The notes under the pieces were generated by a model that saw nothing but the letters and a program-made list of their open reading frames with translations, searched no databases and was not told the DNA's origin. From Sphingobacteriia bacterium (GTDB lineage: Bacteria; Bacteroidota; Bacteroidia; B-17B0; Aurantibacillaceae), in contig RFNG01000142.1 in NCBI GenBank assembly GCA_009927275.1, positions 1-49,033 on the forward strand: 49,033 nt of DNA, written 5' to 3'. How positions within the stretch are numbered: position 1 is the first letter of the stretch; each line of letters opens with the position of its first letter. Below, piece after piece: positions 26,036 through 34,303 of the stretch. Position numbers and translations under genes: made by a program.

Positions 26036-26725
26036 TTAGTCACTGCTGGTTTTTAAAAATTTTCGTAGTGCAGCATGTAAGATGTAAATCAATGGCGTTA
26101 GCAATACTGCAATGCCCAGTTTTAAAAAGTAGTTTGTTGGTGCAACCTTCCAAAACATAGACCAATTCATAACACCAGGTAATACAAAACCTAAATACAA
26201 TACCACCAAGGTATCGATGGCCTGTGACAATACCGTACTTCCTGTGCTCCGCAACCATATATAGGAATTTCCGGTTTTTAGCTTTATCCAATGAAATAAA
26301 CTAACATCTAAAAGCTGTGAAATTAAAAATGCTGTAATACTACCCAGCATTATCCAAGGGGTTTGACCAAACACTGCCTTAAAGGCAGCATCTGAAACGC
26401 CTATATCTGCAACTGCCGGAATTTGAATTGCCAATACTACAATTAAAAAACAGTAGGCTATTAATACCGTCGTAATCCATGATAAACGCCGAACGGCTTG
26501 TTTACCATAAAATTCATTTAAGGTATCGGTTAATAAAAATACCACAGGCCAAGGTAAAACACCAACAATGGTTATAAAATTATAATGCCATATGCCCCAG
26601 TGTACAGGAATTGAAATTATTTTACTTGAAATTAACTCGGCAGTTATTGCATTGGTAATAAATAACCCCGCTAACAATACAAATAACCAATTGCGCTTTT
26701 CGTTATTTTGACCTTGGTTTTGCAT
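26036..26725 (-). CDS. yhhQ: Queuosine precursor transporter, YhhQ family
   Basis: YhhQ/QueT-type proteins import queuosine precursors such as preQ0/preQ1. The 229-residue membrane protein shows the family opening LFITNAITAELISSKI, LPWPVVFLLTDTLNEFYGK and FLISQLLDVSLFHWIK, with about six hydrophobic segments. It lies 25 bases after crcB and is probably the last gene of that unit. A tgt gene, the downstream user of preQ1, is 4.5 kb away at 31283-32413. Confidence 0.9.
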   Translation of the reverse strand: MQNQGQNNEKRNWLFVLLAGLFITNAITAELISSKIISIPVHWGIWHYNFITIVGVLPWPVVFLLTDTLNEFYGKQAVRRLSWITTVLIAYCFLIVVLAIQIPAVADIGVSDAAFKAVFGQTPWIMLGSITAFLISQLLDVSLFHWIKLKTGNSYIWLRSTGSTVLSQAIDTLVVLYLGFVLPGVMNWSMFWKVAPTNYFLKLGIAVLLTPLIYILHAALRKFLKTSSD

Positions 26726-26750
26726 GTATTAATGGTGTTTTAAAGTATTT

Positions 26751-27104
26751 TTAGCTAATGCGTTGCATAAAGAAAAACGGCAGTAACCCTATACAAATAC
26801 TAAGTATAATATTACATGTAAATATTCCGTAAAAGCCATTTAACAGTAATTGATAATTATCATATGTCCACGTTGAAAAAGTGCTTAAGCCGCCACAAAA
26901 CCCTATTATAAATAAAGGCTGAACAAAAGGCAGCTGATAAAATACTTTTATGGAAATAATTAGGGCTACTATTATACAGGCTATAAAATTAGCAATACAT
27001 GTTGACCACAGTGTATGAACATTGCACAAAGTAATCAGTCGTGAAAGTAAAAATCGAACTACACTACCCAATCCTCCTCCTATAAACACGAGAAAGTAGG
27101 GCAT
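26751..27104 (-). CDS. crcB: CrcB/Fluc-type fluoride channel
   Basis: Fluc proteins are dual-topology dimeric channels that expel fluoride. The 117-residue product has four hydrophobic helices and the motifs GGGLGSVVRFLLSRL (8-22) and GFCGGLSTFSTWTYD. The ATG immediately follows the stop of the OmpA-like gene with no gap. No fluoride riboswitch is visible upstream of this gene or of the operon head. Length is typical. Confidence 0.92.
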   Translation of the reverse strand: MPYFLVFIGGGLGSVVRFLLSRLITLCNVHTLWSTCIANFIACIIVALIISIKVFYQLPFVQPLFIIGFCGGLSTFSTWTYDNYQLLLNGFYGIFTCNIILSICIGLLPFFFMQRIS

Positions 27105-29156
27105 TTACTTTATTATATATTCAAATATTGCTTTTCGGTTTTTCTTGTGTATGGTCTCAATGCAAGTAACGTCTCCGTTACAAGTTTCATCATCGTAAAT
27201 GGATCCCTTACCTTCCATACCAATAATTTGTTTACGGCTTACACCTTTTGAAATCATATAATCGGCAGCTGCACGCGCGCGACGCTGCGATAACATCACA
27301 TTAAACATTTTAGCACCTTTAGAATCGGCAAAGCCATAAATTTTTACCTTAACTTTTGGATTTTTACGTAAAATTTCAATGTTTTGATCTAACACTGCTT
27401 TATATTCTGGAAGCAATGTGGCATCACTGTAATTGAAATAAACGGGTGAAGAATTAAATTGTAAATCCATCATTTCTTTTCCGCCAACAACAATTGAGGA
27501 CTCGGCTTTTGAAATATCCAATTTTTTAACCTCTTCTTCACTTACCTGAATCATTGTGGTATTAAAGGGGTTTATTATGGAGTTGCAGGAAACTATGGGC
27601 TGAATACAAGTATCGCATACTGCAATTAATTTAAAAGTCACTTTATATTCTCCAGACATAACATAGTCGTGAAAAAAGCCTGCCTCGCGAAGTTGATCTT
27701 CTGGTAAGGGCTGTAGGGGCGTAATGGGTTTATCATTTACCAGCCATTGAACACTTAATACCTTAACAAAATCAGGTATGCTAACTTGTATTCGATTTTT
27801 AAAATCCATCTGATTATCATCACTTAATTTTAAATCCATTGTTAACAGATTATCTGCAGGACATGCGGTGGGTATATCTGTTTTGGAAATTATTCGGTAT
27901 AAATCTAAATCTCCAGAGCCTTTGAATCGGTTTGAGGCAAAATATCCAATGGATTGATTTGCATTCCAAACAATACCAAGTTCATCATCCGGAGAGTTTA
28001 ATGTAGCACCTAAGTTTAATGGTTTTGACCAAGTTAAGTCATTACGCTGGGAAACATATAAATCCATATTTCCAAAACCCGGAAATCCGTTACTAGAAAA
28101 ATATAAGGATTTACCATCGGATGTTATAAAAGGGAAACGCTCATCCATGGCCGAATTAACTGTATTACCTAAATTTTCAACAGGTCCCCATTGACCCAAT
28201 GCGTCTTTTTCAATTTTAAAAATATCATAGCCACCATTACCGCCTAACGTATTAGAAGAAAAATACAACTGATTGCTATCAGATGAAATCCAGGCGTCTT
28301 GTAAATTTTCTTTAAAAAGATTTGAGGGCGCCATTGCCAAGAGCGCAGAATCTAAATTATTGCCCTTTAGATCTACGGATATTTTTTGCTTAGCTAAAAT
28401 GGCACGGGAATCACCGGCTATTTGTATTAACTCAGGGATATTACTTAACTTTTTAGTTTCGGTAAAGGATTTTGTAAAGTTTATTAATGCGGGATATCCC
28501 ATTAATCCTGTGGGTTCGAGCGAGGTTTTATAAACATTGTTTATAAAATGAAAATCACTGGTATTTATTTTTTCCTTGCTTTTGTCTTTCCGCTGGGAAT
28601 TAAAAACAATGGAACGGCCGTTGTCAAAAATAACTGGCCTGTACTCCGGCATATCAGTATTAACATTACGGCCTAAATTAACCGCAAAATATTTCTGAAA
28701 TAAAGGCTCAGAACCATTACGCATTGCATATTCACAGTCTTGAATTTGTTTTTGCATATAGGGTTTAATGGCACTGGCATCGTCTTGTACTTTAAATTGC
28801 AAAGCCCGTTCATAAAATGCTATGGCCTCTTTAAATCTACCACGGCTTTGATAGGATCTTGCTGCATTTAAAATAAGTTCGGGCATGGTATCGCCATTAG
28901 CGTATTTCATAGAACGCTCAATAAAAGGCAGTGCAGCACCAGGATTATTCATTATCATGCTACTTAAAAGTCCCATAGCTTTGTTGGCTTCGGCAGAAGT
29001 TGAATCTGCAGTGCTGGCCATATTGTAATACGTTTTTGCTTTACTGATGTCACCCTTAATCATGGCCGTGCCGCCTTTACGAACATATTTTTGGCTTTGG
29101 GCTTGAACCTGTATTAAAATTAAACTAAGGAGTATGGTGTAATGTAGTTTCAACAT
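27105..29156 (-). CDS. TPR / beta-propeller / OmpA-like protein (PorE-like)
   Basis: The 683-residue product has a signal peptide (ending VQAQS), TPR repeats (about 25-150), PD40/WD40-like propeller blades (DAWISSDSNQLYFSSN, FPFITSDGKSLYFSSN, LGIVWNANQSIGYFASN), a small beta domain with a CDTC motif, and a C-terminal OmpA peptidoglycan-binding domain (IYGFADSKGAKMFN, LSQRRARAAADYM). The order matches PorE of Porphyromonas gingivalis, a T9SS protein anchoring the machinery to peptidoglycan, although the third domain is not clearly the carboxypeptidase-regulatory type and no lipobox is seen. Other TPR-OmpA proteins share the layout. ATG 29156 follows TAAATTTG by three bases. Confidence 0.78.
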   Translation of the reverse strand: MLKLHYTILLSLILIQVQAQSQKYVRKGGTAMIKGDISKAKTYYNMASTADSTSAEANKAMGLLSSMIMNNPGAALPFIERSMKYANGDTMPELILNAARSYQSRGRFKEAIAFYERALQFKVQDDASAIKPYMQKQIQDCEYAMRNGSEPLFQKYFAVNLGRNVNTDMPEYRPVIFDNGRSIVFNSQRKDKSKEKINTSDFHFINNVYKTSLEPTGLMGYPALINFTKSFTETKKLSNIPELIQIAGDSRAILAKQKISVDLKGNNLDSALLAMAPSNLFKENLQDAWISSDSNQLYFSSNTLGGNGGYDIFKIEKDALGQWGPVENLGNTVNSAMDERFPFITSDGKSLYFSSNGFPGFGNMDLYVSQRNDLTWSKPLNLGATLNSPDDELGIVWNANQSIGYFASNRFKGSGDLDLYRIISKTDIPTACPADNLLTMDLKLSDDNQMDFKNRIQVSIPDFVKVLSVQWLVNDKPITPLQPLPEDQLREAGFFHDYVMSGEYKVTFKLIAVCDTCIQPIVSCNSIINPFNTTMIQVSEEEVKKLDISKAESSIVVGGKEMMDLQFNSSPVYFNYSDATLLPEYKAVLDQNIEILRKNPKVKVKIYGFADSKGAKMFNVMLSQRRARAAADYMISKGVSRKQIIGMEGKGSIYDDETCNGDVTCIETIHKKNRKAIFEYIIK

Positions 29157-29159
29157 GTT

Positions 29160-29167
29160 CAAATTTA
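29160..29167 (-). promoter_or_regulatory. -7 element TAAATTTG, 3 nt from the PorE-like gene start
   Basis: The minus strand reads TAAATTTG-AAC-ATG, an exact TAnnTTTG match, with the TTG of the motif in frame with the ATG. Predicts a leaderless mRNA for the PorE-like/crcB/yhhQ operon. Confidence 0.6.
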
Positions 29168-29229
29168 ATAATTATTCTCGTAAATTAGACCCTTGTTTAT
29201 AGTTAATTCATTAATTTACTGATATTTAG

Positions 29230-30159
29230 ATGTTAAAATATCTTTGTGCATTAGGTGTACTTGTTTTAAAGTTAAATTTTAATGCCCAAAGCTTTCCGCC
29301 CCCAGCCGGACATGCAGGAAGTACTGCCATTTCAAAAGATAGTATAATTTTTACAAGCTGGGCCCAACGCTGTACTGTAAACAGGGGTTACCAAGATATT
29401 TCTCAACCCGCATTAGGCAAAGCTACTGCAGGCCAAGCAAACGATGCCACCGGTAAAGATTTACAGCCATTGGCCGTTAGTTTGGGTGATGGCGGAAGCG
29501 CCATTTGTGAGTTTGAATCTCCGCTATACAATGGTCCTGGATTTGATTTTGCCGTTTTTGAAAATGGATTTAACGATGTGTTTTTAGAATTTGCATTTGT
29601 AGAAGTAAGTTCAAATGGCATTGATTTTTTTAGATTTCCAAATACCAGTAATACCTCCACACTAATTCAAACCGGTCCATTTGATACCACCAATACCCGA
29701 TTAATAAATGGCTTGGCCGGCAAATACAGAGCGGGCTACGGAACACCCTTTGATTTAAGTGACATACAAGACGCAGTGGGTTTAGACAAAAACAATATTT
29801 GTTTTATTAAAATACTAGATGTAATTGGTGCTGTTTCCGGATCACATAAATCTCTTGATTCTCAGGGCAACGTCATAAATGATCCCTGGCCGACTCCCTT
29901 TTCAAGTTCAGGATTTGATTTGGATGCTATAGGGGTAATACATGCAAAACCTGTTGGTTTAAATAAAATGTATTCTAAAACATGCCCATTAATTATACAG
30001 AATCCCATTTCAAAACAACATTTAAGTTACGCTTTAAGCTTGCACCCTGATTTAAAACTCTACAACATAATACACCAACCCATTCAATACCTTACAGAAG
30101 GTTTAATTTTTATTAAACACGGGAATGATTGCATTCACCGTATATTGGTGATGCCATAA
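29230..30159 (+). CDS. Secreted cell-surface protein, function unknown
   Basis: The 309-residue product has a signal peptide (ending NFNAQS) and a beta-rich domain with LGDGGSAICEFESPLYNGPGFDFAVFENGF and EFAFVEVSSNGIDFFRFP (about 85-140). I recognise this as a cell-surface protein type often found beside cobalamin-type TonB receptors in Bacteroidota, but no receptor or B12 riboswitch is here, so the link is weak. The last ~70 residues (ALSLHPDLKLYNI, LTEGLIFIKHGN) look like a degenerate T9SS sorting domain. It is divergent from the PorE-like operon. Function is unknown. Confidence 0.72.
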   Translation: MLKYLCALGVLVLKLNFNAQSFPPPAGHAGSTAISKDSIIFTSWAQRCTVNRGYQDISQPALGKATAGQANDATGKDLQPLAVSLGDGGSAICEFESPLYNGPGFDFAVFENGFNDVFLEFAFVEVSSNGIDFFRFPNTSNTSTLIQTGPFDTTNTRLINGLAGKYRAGYGTPFDLSDIQDAVGLDKNNICFIKILDVIGAVSGSHKSLDSQGNVINDPWPTPFSSSGFDLDAIGVIHAKPVGLNKMYSKTCPLIIQNPISKQHLSYALSLHPDLKLYNIIHQPIQYLTEGLIFIKHGNDCIHRILVMP

Positions 30160-30173
30160 TTTTAAATTAGAAT

Positions 30174-31286
30174 TTACTGCTGCGCTCGTTTATATATAAA
30201 CATAGCAATTATTGCAAATATCAAATTGGGAAACCAAACAGCCAGCCAAGGATAGGTAAAACCGGTTTTAGCTAAAGTAGCAAATACATATTGCATACCT
30301 ATGTATATAAAACAAAGCAATAAGCCAAGTGCCATTTGTAAACCTACACCTCCCCTACTTTTTCGGCTTGAAAGACTAACTCCGATAAACGTTAATATAA
30401 CCGTTGAAATGGGAAAAGCCGTGCGTTTATGATGTTCTACTTCCATAATTTCAATGAGGTCTGAACCCTTTTCGCGCTCGGCTTTTATATACGCTTGCAA
30501 TTCAAAATAATCTTTTGCATCAATTTTACTTTCTTCACGCCACATATCAGCCGGATAAAATGGTATGGTTAAAGTAGAATGATCCACAAAGCGACGTGCT
30601 CTGGAATAATATACTAATCCCAAACTATCGGGCTTTGAAGCATTTAAGTACGAATGCGTAACAAAATACATATTCCAACAACGTTTTAAGGTGTCCCATT
30701 GCATTCGGTCTGCGTATAAAAACTCCGTCATCCTGCCATTTTTAAAAGTTTCTAGTGTAACCCGGTATGCACTATTAGTAATATTATCATAACGTTCCAT
30801 ATACAAATTTTGTTGTGGTGATATGCGCTTGTGTATATGTTGTTGGTTGGTGTTGTAATTTTTATTCATATAGCGGTCTTCAAATGCAATTTTTCTTTGA
30901 AAAACACCGGGTAATACAAAATGATTTAAAACTAAAATAAACAACGCTATCCCTAAAGAGGTTACAATGTAAGGGCGAAGAATTCTAAAATAGGAAATGC
31001 CCCCCGATAGCAAGGCTATAAATTCACTCTTTTGGGCCATTTTTGATGTAAAAAAAACCAATGAAAGGTATAAAAACATAGGACTAAATTGTACACCATA
31101 ATACGGTATAAACATGGCGTAGTAATCCCAAATTATTTCACGAAGTGGAATGTGATTACTTGTAAAACTTCCAATTTTGTCTTTAATGTCAAAAACAATA
31201 AAAATAGAAAGTATTATAGCAAGAGAAAACAGGTAGGTTCCAATAAATCGGCGCATGATGTACCGTTCAAAAATTAACAGCTTCAT
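30174..31286 (-). CDS. LptF/LptG-family permease
   Basis: YjgP/YjgQ proteins are the permeases of the Lpt ABC transporter that lifts lipopolysaccharide from the inner membrane. The 370-residue product has the family N-terminus (LIFERYIMRRFIGTYLFSL), paired N-terminal helices, a periplasmic beta-jellyroll region in the middle, and C-terminal helices (TAFPISTVILTFIGVSLSSRKSRGGVGLQMALG). Its ATG overlaps the tgt stop by 4 bases (ATGA). I cannot separate LptF from LptG with confidence. Confidence 0.88.
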   Translation of the reverse strand: MKLLIFERYIMRRFIGTYLFSLAIILSIFIVFDIKDKIGSFTSNHIPLREIIWDYYAMFIPYYGVQFSPMFLYLSLVFFTSKMAQKSEFIALLSGGISYFRILRPYIVTSLGIALFILVLNHFVLPGVFQRKIAFEDRYMNKNYNTNQQHIHKRISPQQNLYMERYDNITNSAYRVTLETFKNGRMTEFLYADRMQWDTLKRCWNMYFVTHSYLNASKPDSLGLVYYSRARRFVDHSTLTIPFYPADMWREESKIDAKDYFELQAYIKAEREKGSDLIEIMEVEHHKRTAFPISTVILTFIGVSLSSRKSRGGVGLQMALGLLLCFIYIGMQYVFATLAKTGFTYPWLAVWFPNLIFAIIAMFIYKRAQQ

Positions 31287-32413
31287 AACTTTTGATTTAA
31301 AATTTCAACCATTTGCGTTTTCCAGGATGTAAATGTACCGTTTGCAATATGTTGACGTGCATCTGCGGTTAATCGTTGATAAAATCTCAAATTATGCAAA
31401 CTTGCAATCTGCGGACCCAGACGTTCTCCAGCAGCGAATAAATGCCTGATATAACTTTTAGAATACCCCGAAATAGGACTCTCTGGGTCGCTGGCATCCA
31501 ACGGACTAAAATCGTGTTTCCATTTTTCATTTTTAATATGAAGCATGCCCGAATAGGTATACAATAAGCCATGTCTTGCATTGCGTGCCGGTAATACACA
31601 ATCCATCATGTCTACGCCACGGGCAATGCATTCTAATACATTTTGGGGAGTACCAACGCCCATTAAATAGCGCGGTTTATTTTCAGGTAACAAGGCCGTA
31701 ACCGTATCGGTTAAATCATATAGTAAAGCCGAGGGTTCTCCTACACTCAGTCCGCCAATTGCATAACCGGCCTGGTCTAGTGCACTTACAAACTGTGCTG
31801 AATACGTTCGCCATTTTAACGATGTTCCGCCCTGAACAATTGGAAACAATGCTTGTGAATACCCGTATACAGATTGTGTTTCACTAAACCGGCGAATACA
31901 ACGCTCAAGCCAACGATGGGTTAAATGCATAGAATGTTCCGTTTCTGATTCTGAGGATGGATACGGTAAACACTCGTCAAATGCCATTATAATATCGCCA
32001 CCAATAATACGTTGTATGTCTATAGCAAGTTCTGGCGTTAGTTCATGTCGGCTACCGTCTATATGGCTTTTAAAAACGGCGCCCGATTCTGTAATCTTGC
32101 GATGCTGTGCTAAGGAAAAAATCTGATATCCCCCACTATCTGTTAAAATAGGTCCATTCCAATTCATGAACTTATGCAAACCGCCTGCTGCATTTAACAC
32201 AGAGGTTCCGGGGCGTAAATATAAATGGTATGTATTTCCGAGCAAAATGGGTGCATTAACAATGTTCTTAAGTTCATATTGGTGTATACCTTTAACCGTA
32301 CCTTGAGTGCCAACAGTCATAAAAACAGGGGTTTGTATTGTACCGTGCGCCGTTTCCAATTCCCCGCAACGGGCCTTAGAATGAATATCCGTATGTGATA
32401 CGTTAAACTGCAT
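31283..32413 (-). CDS. tgt: tRNA-guanine transglycosylase (zinc cysteines replaced)
   Basis: Tgt exchanges guanine-34 in GUN-anticodon tRNAs for preQ1 on the way to queuosine. The 376-residue product has the substrate motifs LTDSGGYQIFSL, MAFDECLPY, GGLSVGEP and the nucleophile-region MMDCVLPARNARHG. Where bacterial Tgt normally has the zinc ligands CxCxxC before YSRAYLRHL, this protein reads DPESPISGYSKSYIRHL, with no cysteine; the following His (SLHNLRFY) is kept. Activity may use a structural replacement. It is coupled to the LptG-type gene. A near-consensus TAACTTTA lies 3 bases before the ATG. Confidence 0.94.
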   Translation of the reverse strand: MQFNVSHTDIHSKARCGELETAHGTIQTPVFMTVGTQGTVKGIHQYELKNIVNAPILLGNTYHLYLRPGTSVLNAAGGLHKFMNWNGPILTDSGGYQIFSLAQHRKITESGAVFKSHIDGSRHELTPELAIDIQRIIGGDIIMAFDECLPYPSSESETEHSMHLTHRWLERCIRRFSETQSVYGYSQALFPIVQGGTSLKWRTYSAQFVSALDQAGYAIGGLSVGEPSALLYDLTDTVTALLPENKPRYLMGVGTPQNVLECIARGVDMMDCVLPARNARHGLLYTYSGMLHIKNEKWKHDFSPLDASDPESPISGYSKSYIRHLFAAGERLGPQIASLHNLRFYQRLTADARQHIANGTFTSWKTQMVEILNQKL

Positions 32414-32416
32414 ATT

Positions 32417-32424
32417 TAAAGTTA
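32417..32424 (-). promoter_or_regulatory. Near-consensus -7 element TAACTTTA before tgt
   Basis: The minus strand reads TAACTTTA-AAT-ATG, one base off TAnnTTTG and with the same three-base gap as the perfect elements. Confidence 0.4.
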
Positions 32425-32448
32425 CAATTTGAAATGTAGGGCATCCCG

Positions 32449-33114
32449 TTATAAACTTTTTAATTGATGTAAAATTGCTTTAAAGTTTTCACATACCGCA
32501 GCAATTTGTAAACCGCTGATATCAATAGTATGTTTTTGTTCTGGCATATACACAACCTGCATGCCGGCTGCAATTGCTGCCTTTAAACCATTTAAAGAAT
32601 CTTCAATAGCCCAACATTCATAGGGTTTAAATTGTAATCCCTTAATGGCATTGTGGTATACTTCGGGGTCTGGTTTGGCCTTTTTACACTGTTCAGCAGA
32701 ACAAGCCACTTTAAAGTACGAATTCAGTTTTAAGTGATTCAATACACAATGCATTATTGCTTGAGATGATGACGTTGCCAATCCCAAACCAATATCCTTT
32801 GATTTAGCATAATTCAATAAATCAACACATCCTTCAAATGCACTACCATGGCTAACAATTAAAGTCATCAGGTGTTGTTCAATAGCCGTTACCAATTGTG
32901 AAACACTAATGGTTTTAATTTTAAATTGATTAATCCAGTATGCAGCTACCTCGTTAATGCGTTGTCCAGTTGTAGCACGGCAATCATTTTCGGTAAGCAT
33001 CATGCCATGTTTTGCAAACTCAGCCATCATGGCTTTTTTCCAAAGCGGTTCAGAATCAATTAGCACGCCATCCATGTCCAAAATAATAGCTTTTGGAAAA
33101 TCTAAATTGTTCAT
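32449..33114 (-). CDS. HAD-superfamily phosphatase (beta-PGM/phosphoglycolate type)
   Basis: The 221-residue product has HAD motif I LDMDGVLIDSEPLW (Asp nucleophile about 18), a helical cap (subclass I), motif II in ATSSSQ, the lysine in KKAKPDPEVY and motif IV AIEDSLNGLKAA. This is a sugar-phosphate or 2-deoxyglucose-6-phosphate type phosphatase or phosphoglucomutase; the substrate cannot be named. Divergent from the glycosyltransferase gene; a TATATTTG element lies 18 bases before its ATG. Confidence 0.88.
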   Translation of the reverse strand: MNNLDFPKAIILDMDGVLIDSEPLWKKAMMAEFAKHGMMLTENDCRATTGQRINEVAAYWINQFKIKTISVSQLVTAIEQHLMTLIVSHGSAFEGCVDLLNYAKSKDIGLGLATSSSQAIMHCVLNHLKLNSYFKVACSAEQCKKAKPDPEVYHNAIKGLQFKPYECWAIEDSLNGLKAAIAAGMQVVYMPEQKHTIDISGLQIAAVCENFKAILHQLKSL

Positions 33115-33132
33115 TATTTTGTTTAATACCTA

Positions 33133-33140
33133 CAAATATA
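33133..33140 (-). promoter_or_regulatory. -7 element TATATTTG of the HAD phosphatase gene
   Basis: Exact TAnnTTTG on the minus strand, 18 bases before the ATG at 33114, predicting a leader of about 12 bases. It pairs with the divergent element at 33167-33174. Confidence 0.5.
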
Positions 33141-33166
33141 CCCTATGTATTTTTCATTACAGAAAA

Positions 33167-33174
33167 TACCTTTG
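33167..33174 (+). promoter_or_regulatory. -7 element TACCTTTG, 4 nt from a GTG start
   Basis: TACCTTTG-TAAA-GTG: an exact TAnnTTTG element four bases before an in-frame GTG of the glycosyltransferase gene. It is the best evidence for choosing this GTG as the start. Confidence 0.55.
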
Positions 33175-33178
33175 TAAA

Positions 33179-34303
33179 GTGATATTTAATTTTAGCTTTT
33201 CACTTTTTGAAACCTGTATTTTCGGTTTAGGTGTTATTTTATGGCTTTTGTTAATACTGCATCTTTTTCGTATGCACCGTATTATTGCAACCAAGCCACC
33301 TACTTTTAATACCATTCCACTGTCAGTAATTATTTGTGCGCGAAATGCAGACACCCATTTAACAGAATTTTTACCCAAGGTGTTAAATCAGCAATATCCC
33401 AAATTTGAGGTAATTGTAGTAAATGATTGCAGTTATGATACCACCGAACATGTTTTAGATGCGTATCAAAAGATTTTTCCACACTTGCGTTATACCACTA
33501 TTAAAGAAGATGAATATTACAAGCATGGGAAAAAATTTGCTGTATTGGTTGGTATAAAAGCGGCTCAATATGAACACCTGGTATTTACCGATGCCGACTG
33601 TTACCCGCACACCGATACATGGCTTGATGAAGTTGCGGCTTCCTTTGGACAAGAGCATGCAATAGTTATGGGTTATGGCGCATATGAAAAACAAAAAGGG
33701 CTTTTAAATGCACTCATCCGATGGGATACATTTTACAATGCAGTTTTTTTTCTAAGTAATGCGCACCGGGGTAAGGCCATTTCCGGTGTTGGTCGTAATA
33801 TGGGCTATTTAAAATCTCTATTTTATAAAGAAAAAGGGTTTTCAAAGCATTATCATATTGTTTCGGGTGATGATGATTTATTTATAAACCATGCTGCACC
33901 AAAATGCAAAAGCGCCATATATACCAATAGTAACAGCATAACGTACTCAATTGCCAAAACTACATTTTGGAGCTGGACATTACAAAAAGCGCGGCATTTA
34001 ACTACTGCACCATATTACACAAAAAGTTCTAAAATCAAATTGGGCTATCATTTTGTATTACTCTATGGGTTTTATGGTTTTATAGCAGCGGCCTGTACAT
34101 TTTATATCTTGCTCCCTTGGGCACTAACAATATGGTTTGTAAAATCTGTAGCTCATTTTTTTATCATGCGACGCGCATCAAAACAATTACTGGAACAAGA
34201 CTTAAACTACAAGTTTTTATACACCGAACCCCTCTGGCTTTTACTTTTACCATGGTTTAAAATTCAAAGCTTACGTTTTAAACCCGAATTTTGGATGCGC
34301 TGA
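33179..34303 (+). CDS. Membrane glycosyltransferase family 2
   Basis: The 374-residue product, read from GTG 33179, has an N-terminal membrane helix (about 8-28), a GT-A domain with SVIICARNADTHL, VIVVNDCSYDTT and the metal-binding DxD-type VFTDADCYPH, then two C-terminal membrane segments. It probably adds a sugar to a membrane lipid or an envelope polymer. The frame stays open upstream into the divergent HAD gene, but no ATG gives a sensible N-terminus after it, and the promoter motif supports the GTG. Its stop overlaps the sigma factor ATG by one base (TGATG). Confidence 0.85.
   Translation: MIFNFSFSLFETCIFGLGVILWLLLILHLFRMHRIIATKPPTFNTIPLSVIICARNADTHLTEFLPKVLNQQYPKFEVIVVNDCSYDTTEHVLDAYQKIFPHLRYTTIKEDEYYKHGKKFAVLVGIKAAQYEHLVFTDADCYPHTDTWLDEVAASFGQEHAIVMGYGAYEKQKGLLNALIRWDTFYNAVFFLSNAHRGKAISGVGRNMGYLKSLFYKEKGFSKHYHIVSGDDDLFINHAAPKCKSAIYTNSNSITYSIAKTTFWSWTLQKARHLTTAPYYTKSSKIKLGYHFVLLYGFYGFIAAACTFYILLPWALTIWFVKSVAHFFIMRRASKQLLEQDLNYKFLYTEPLWLLLLPWFKIQSLRFKPEFWMR

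Noticed and set aside
26751-27104. Fluoride riboswitch upstream of crcB
   Set aside because: crcB begins directly after the preceding stop codon, leaving no space, and nothing resembling the aptamer is seen at the operon head.
29168-29229. Cobalamin riboswitch before the secreted protein gene
   Set aside because: The gap is only about 62 bases and carries no B12-box-like sequence.
32957-33178. N-terminal extension of the glycosyltransferase
   Set aside because: It is antisense to the HAD phosphatase gene and begins before the proposed promoter.
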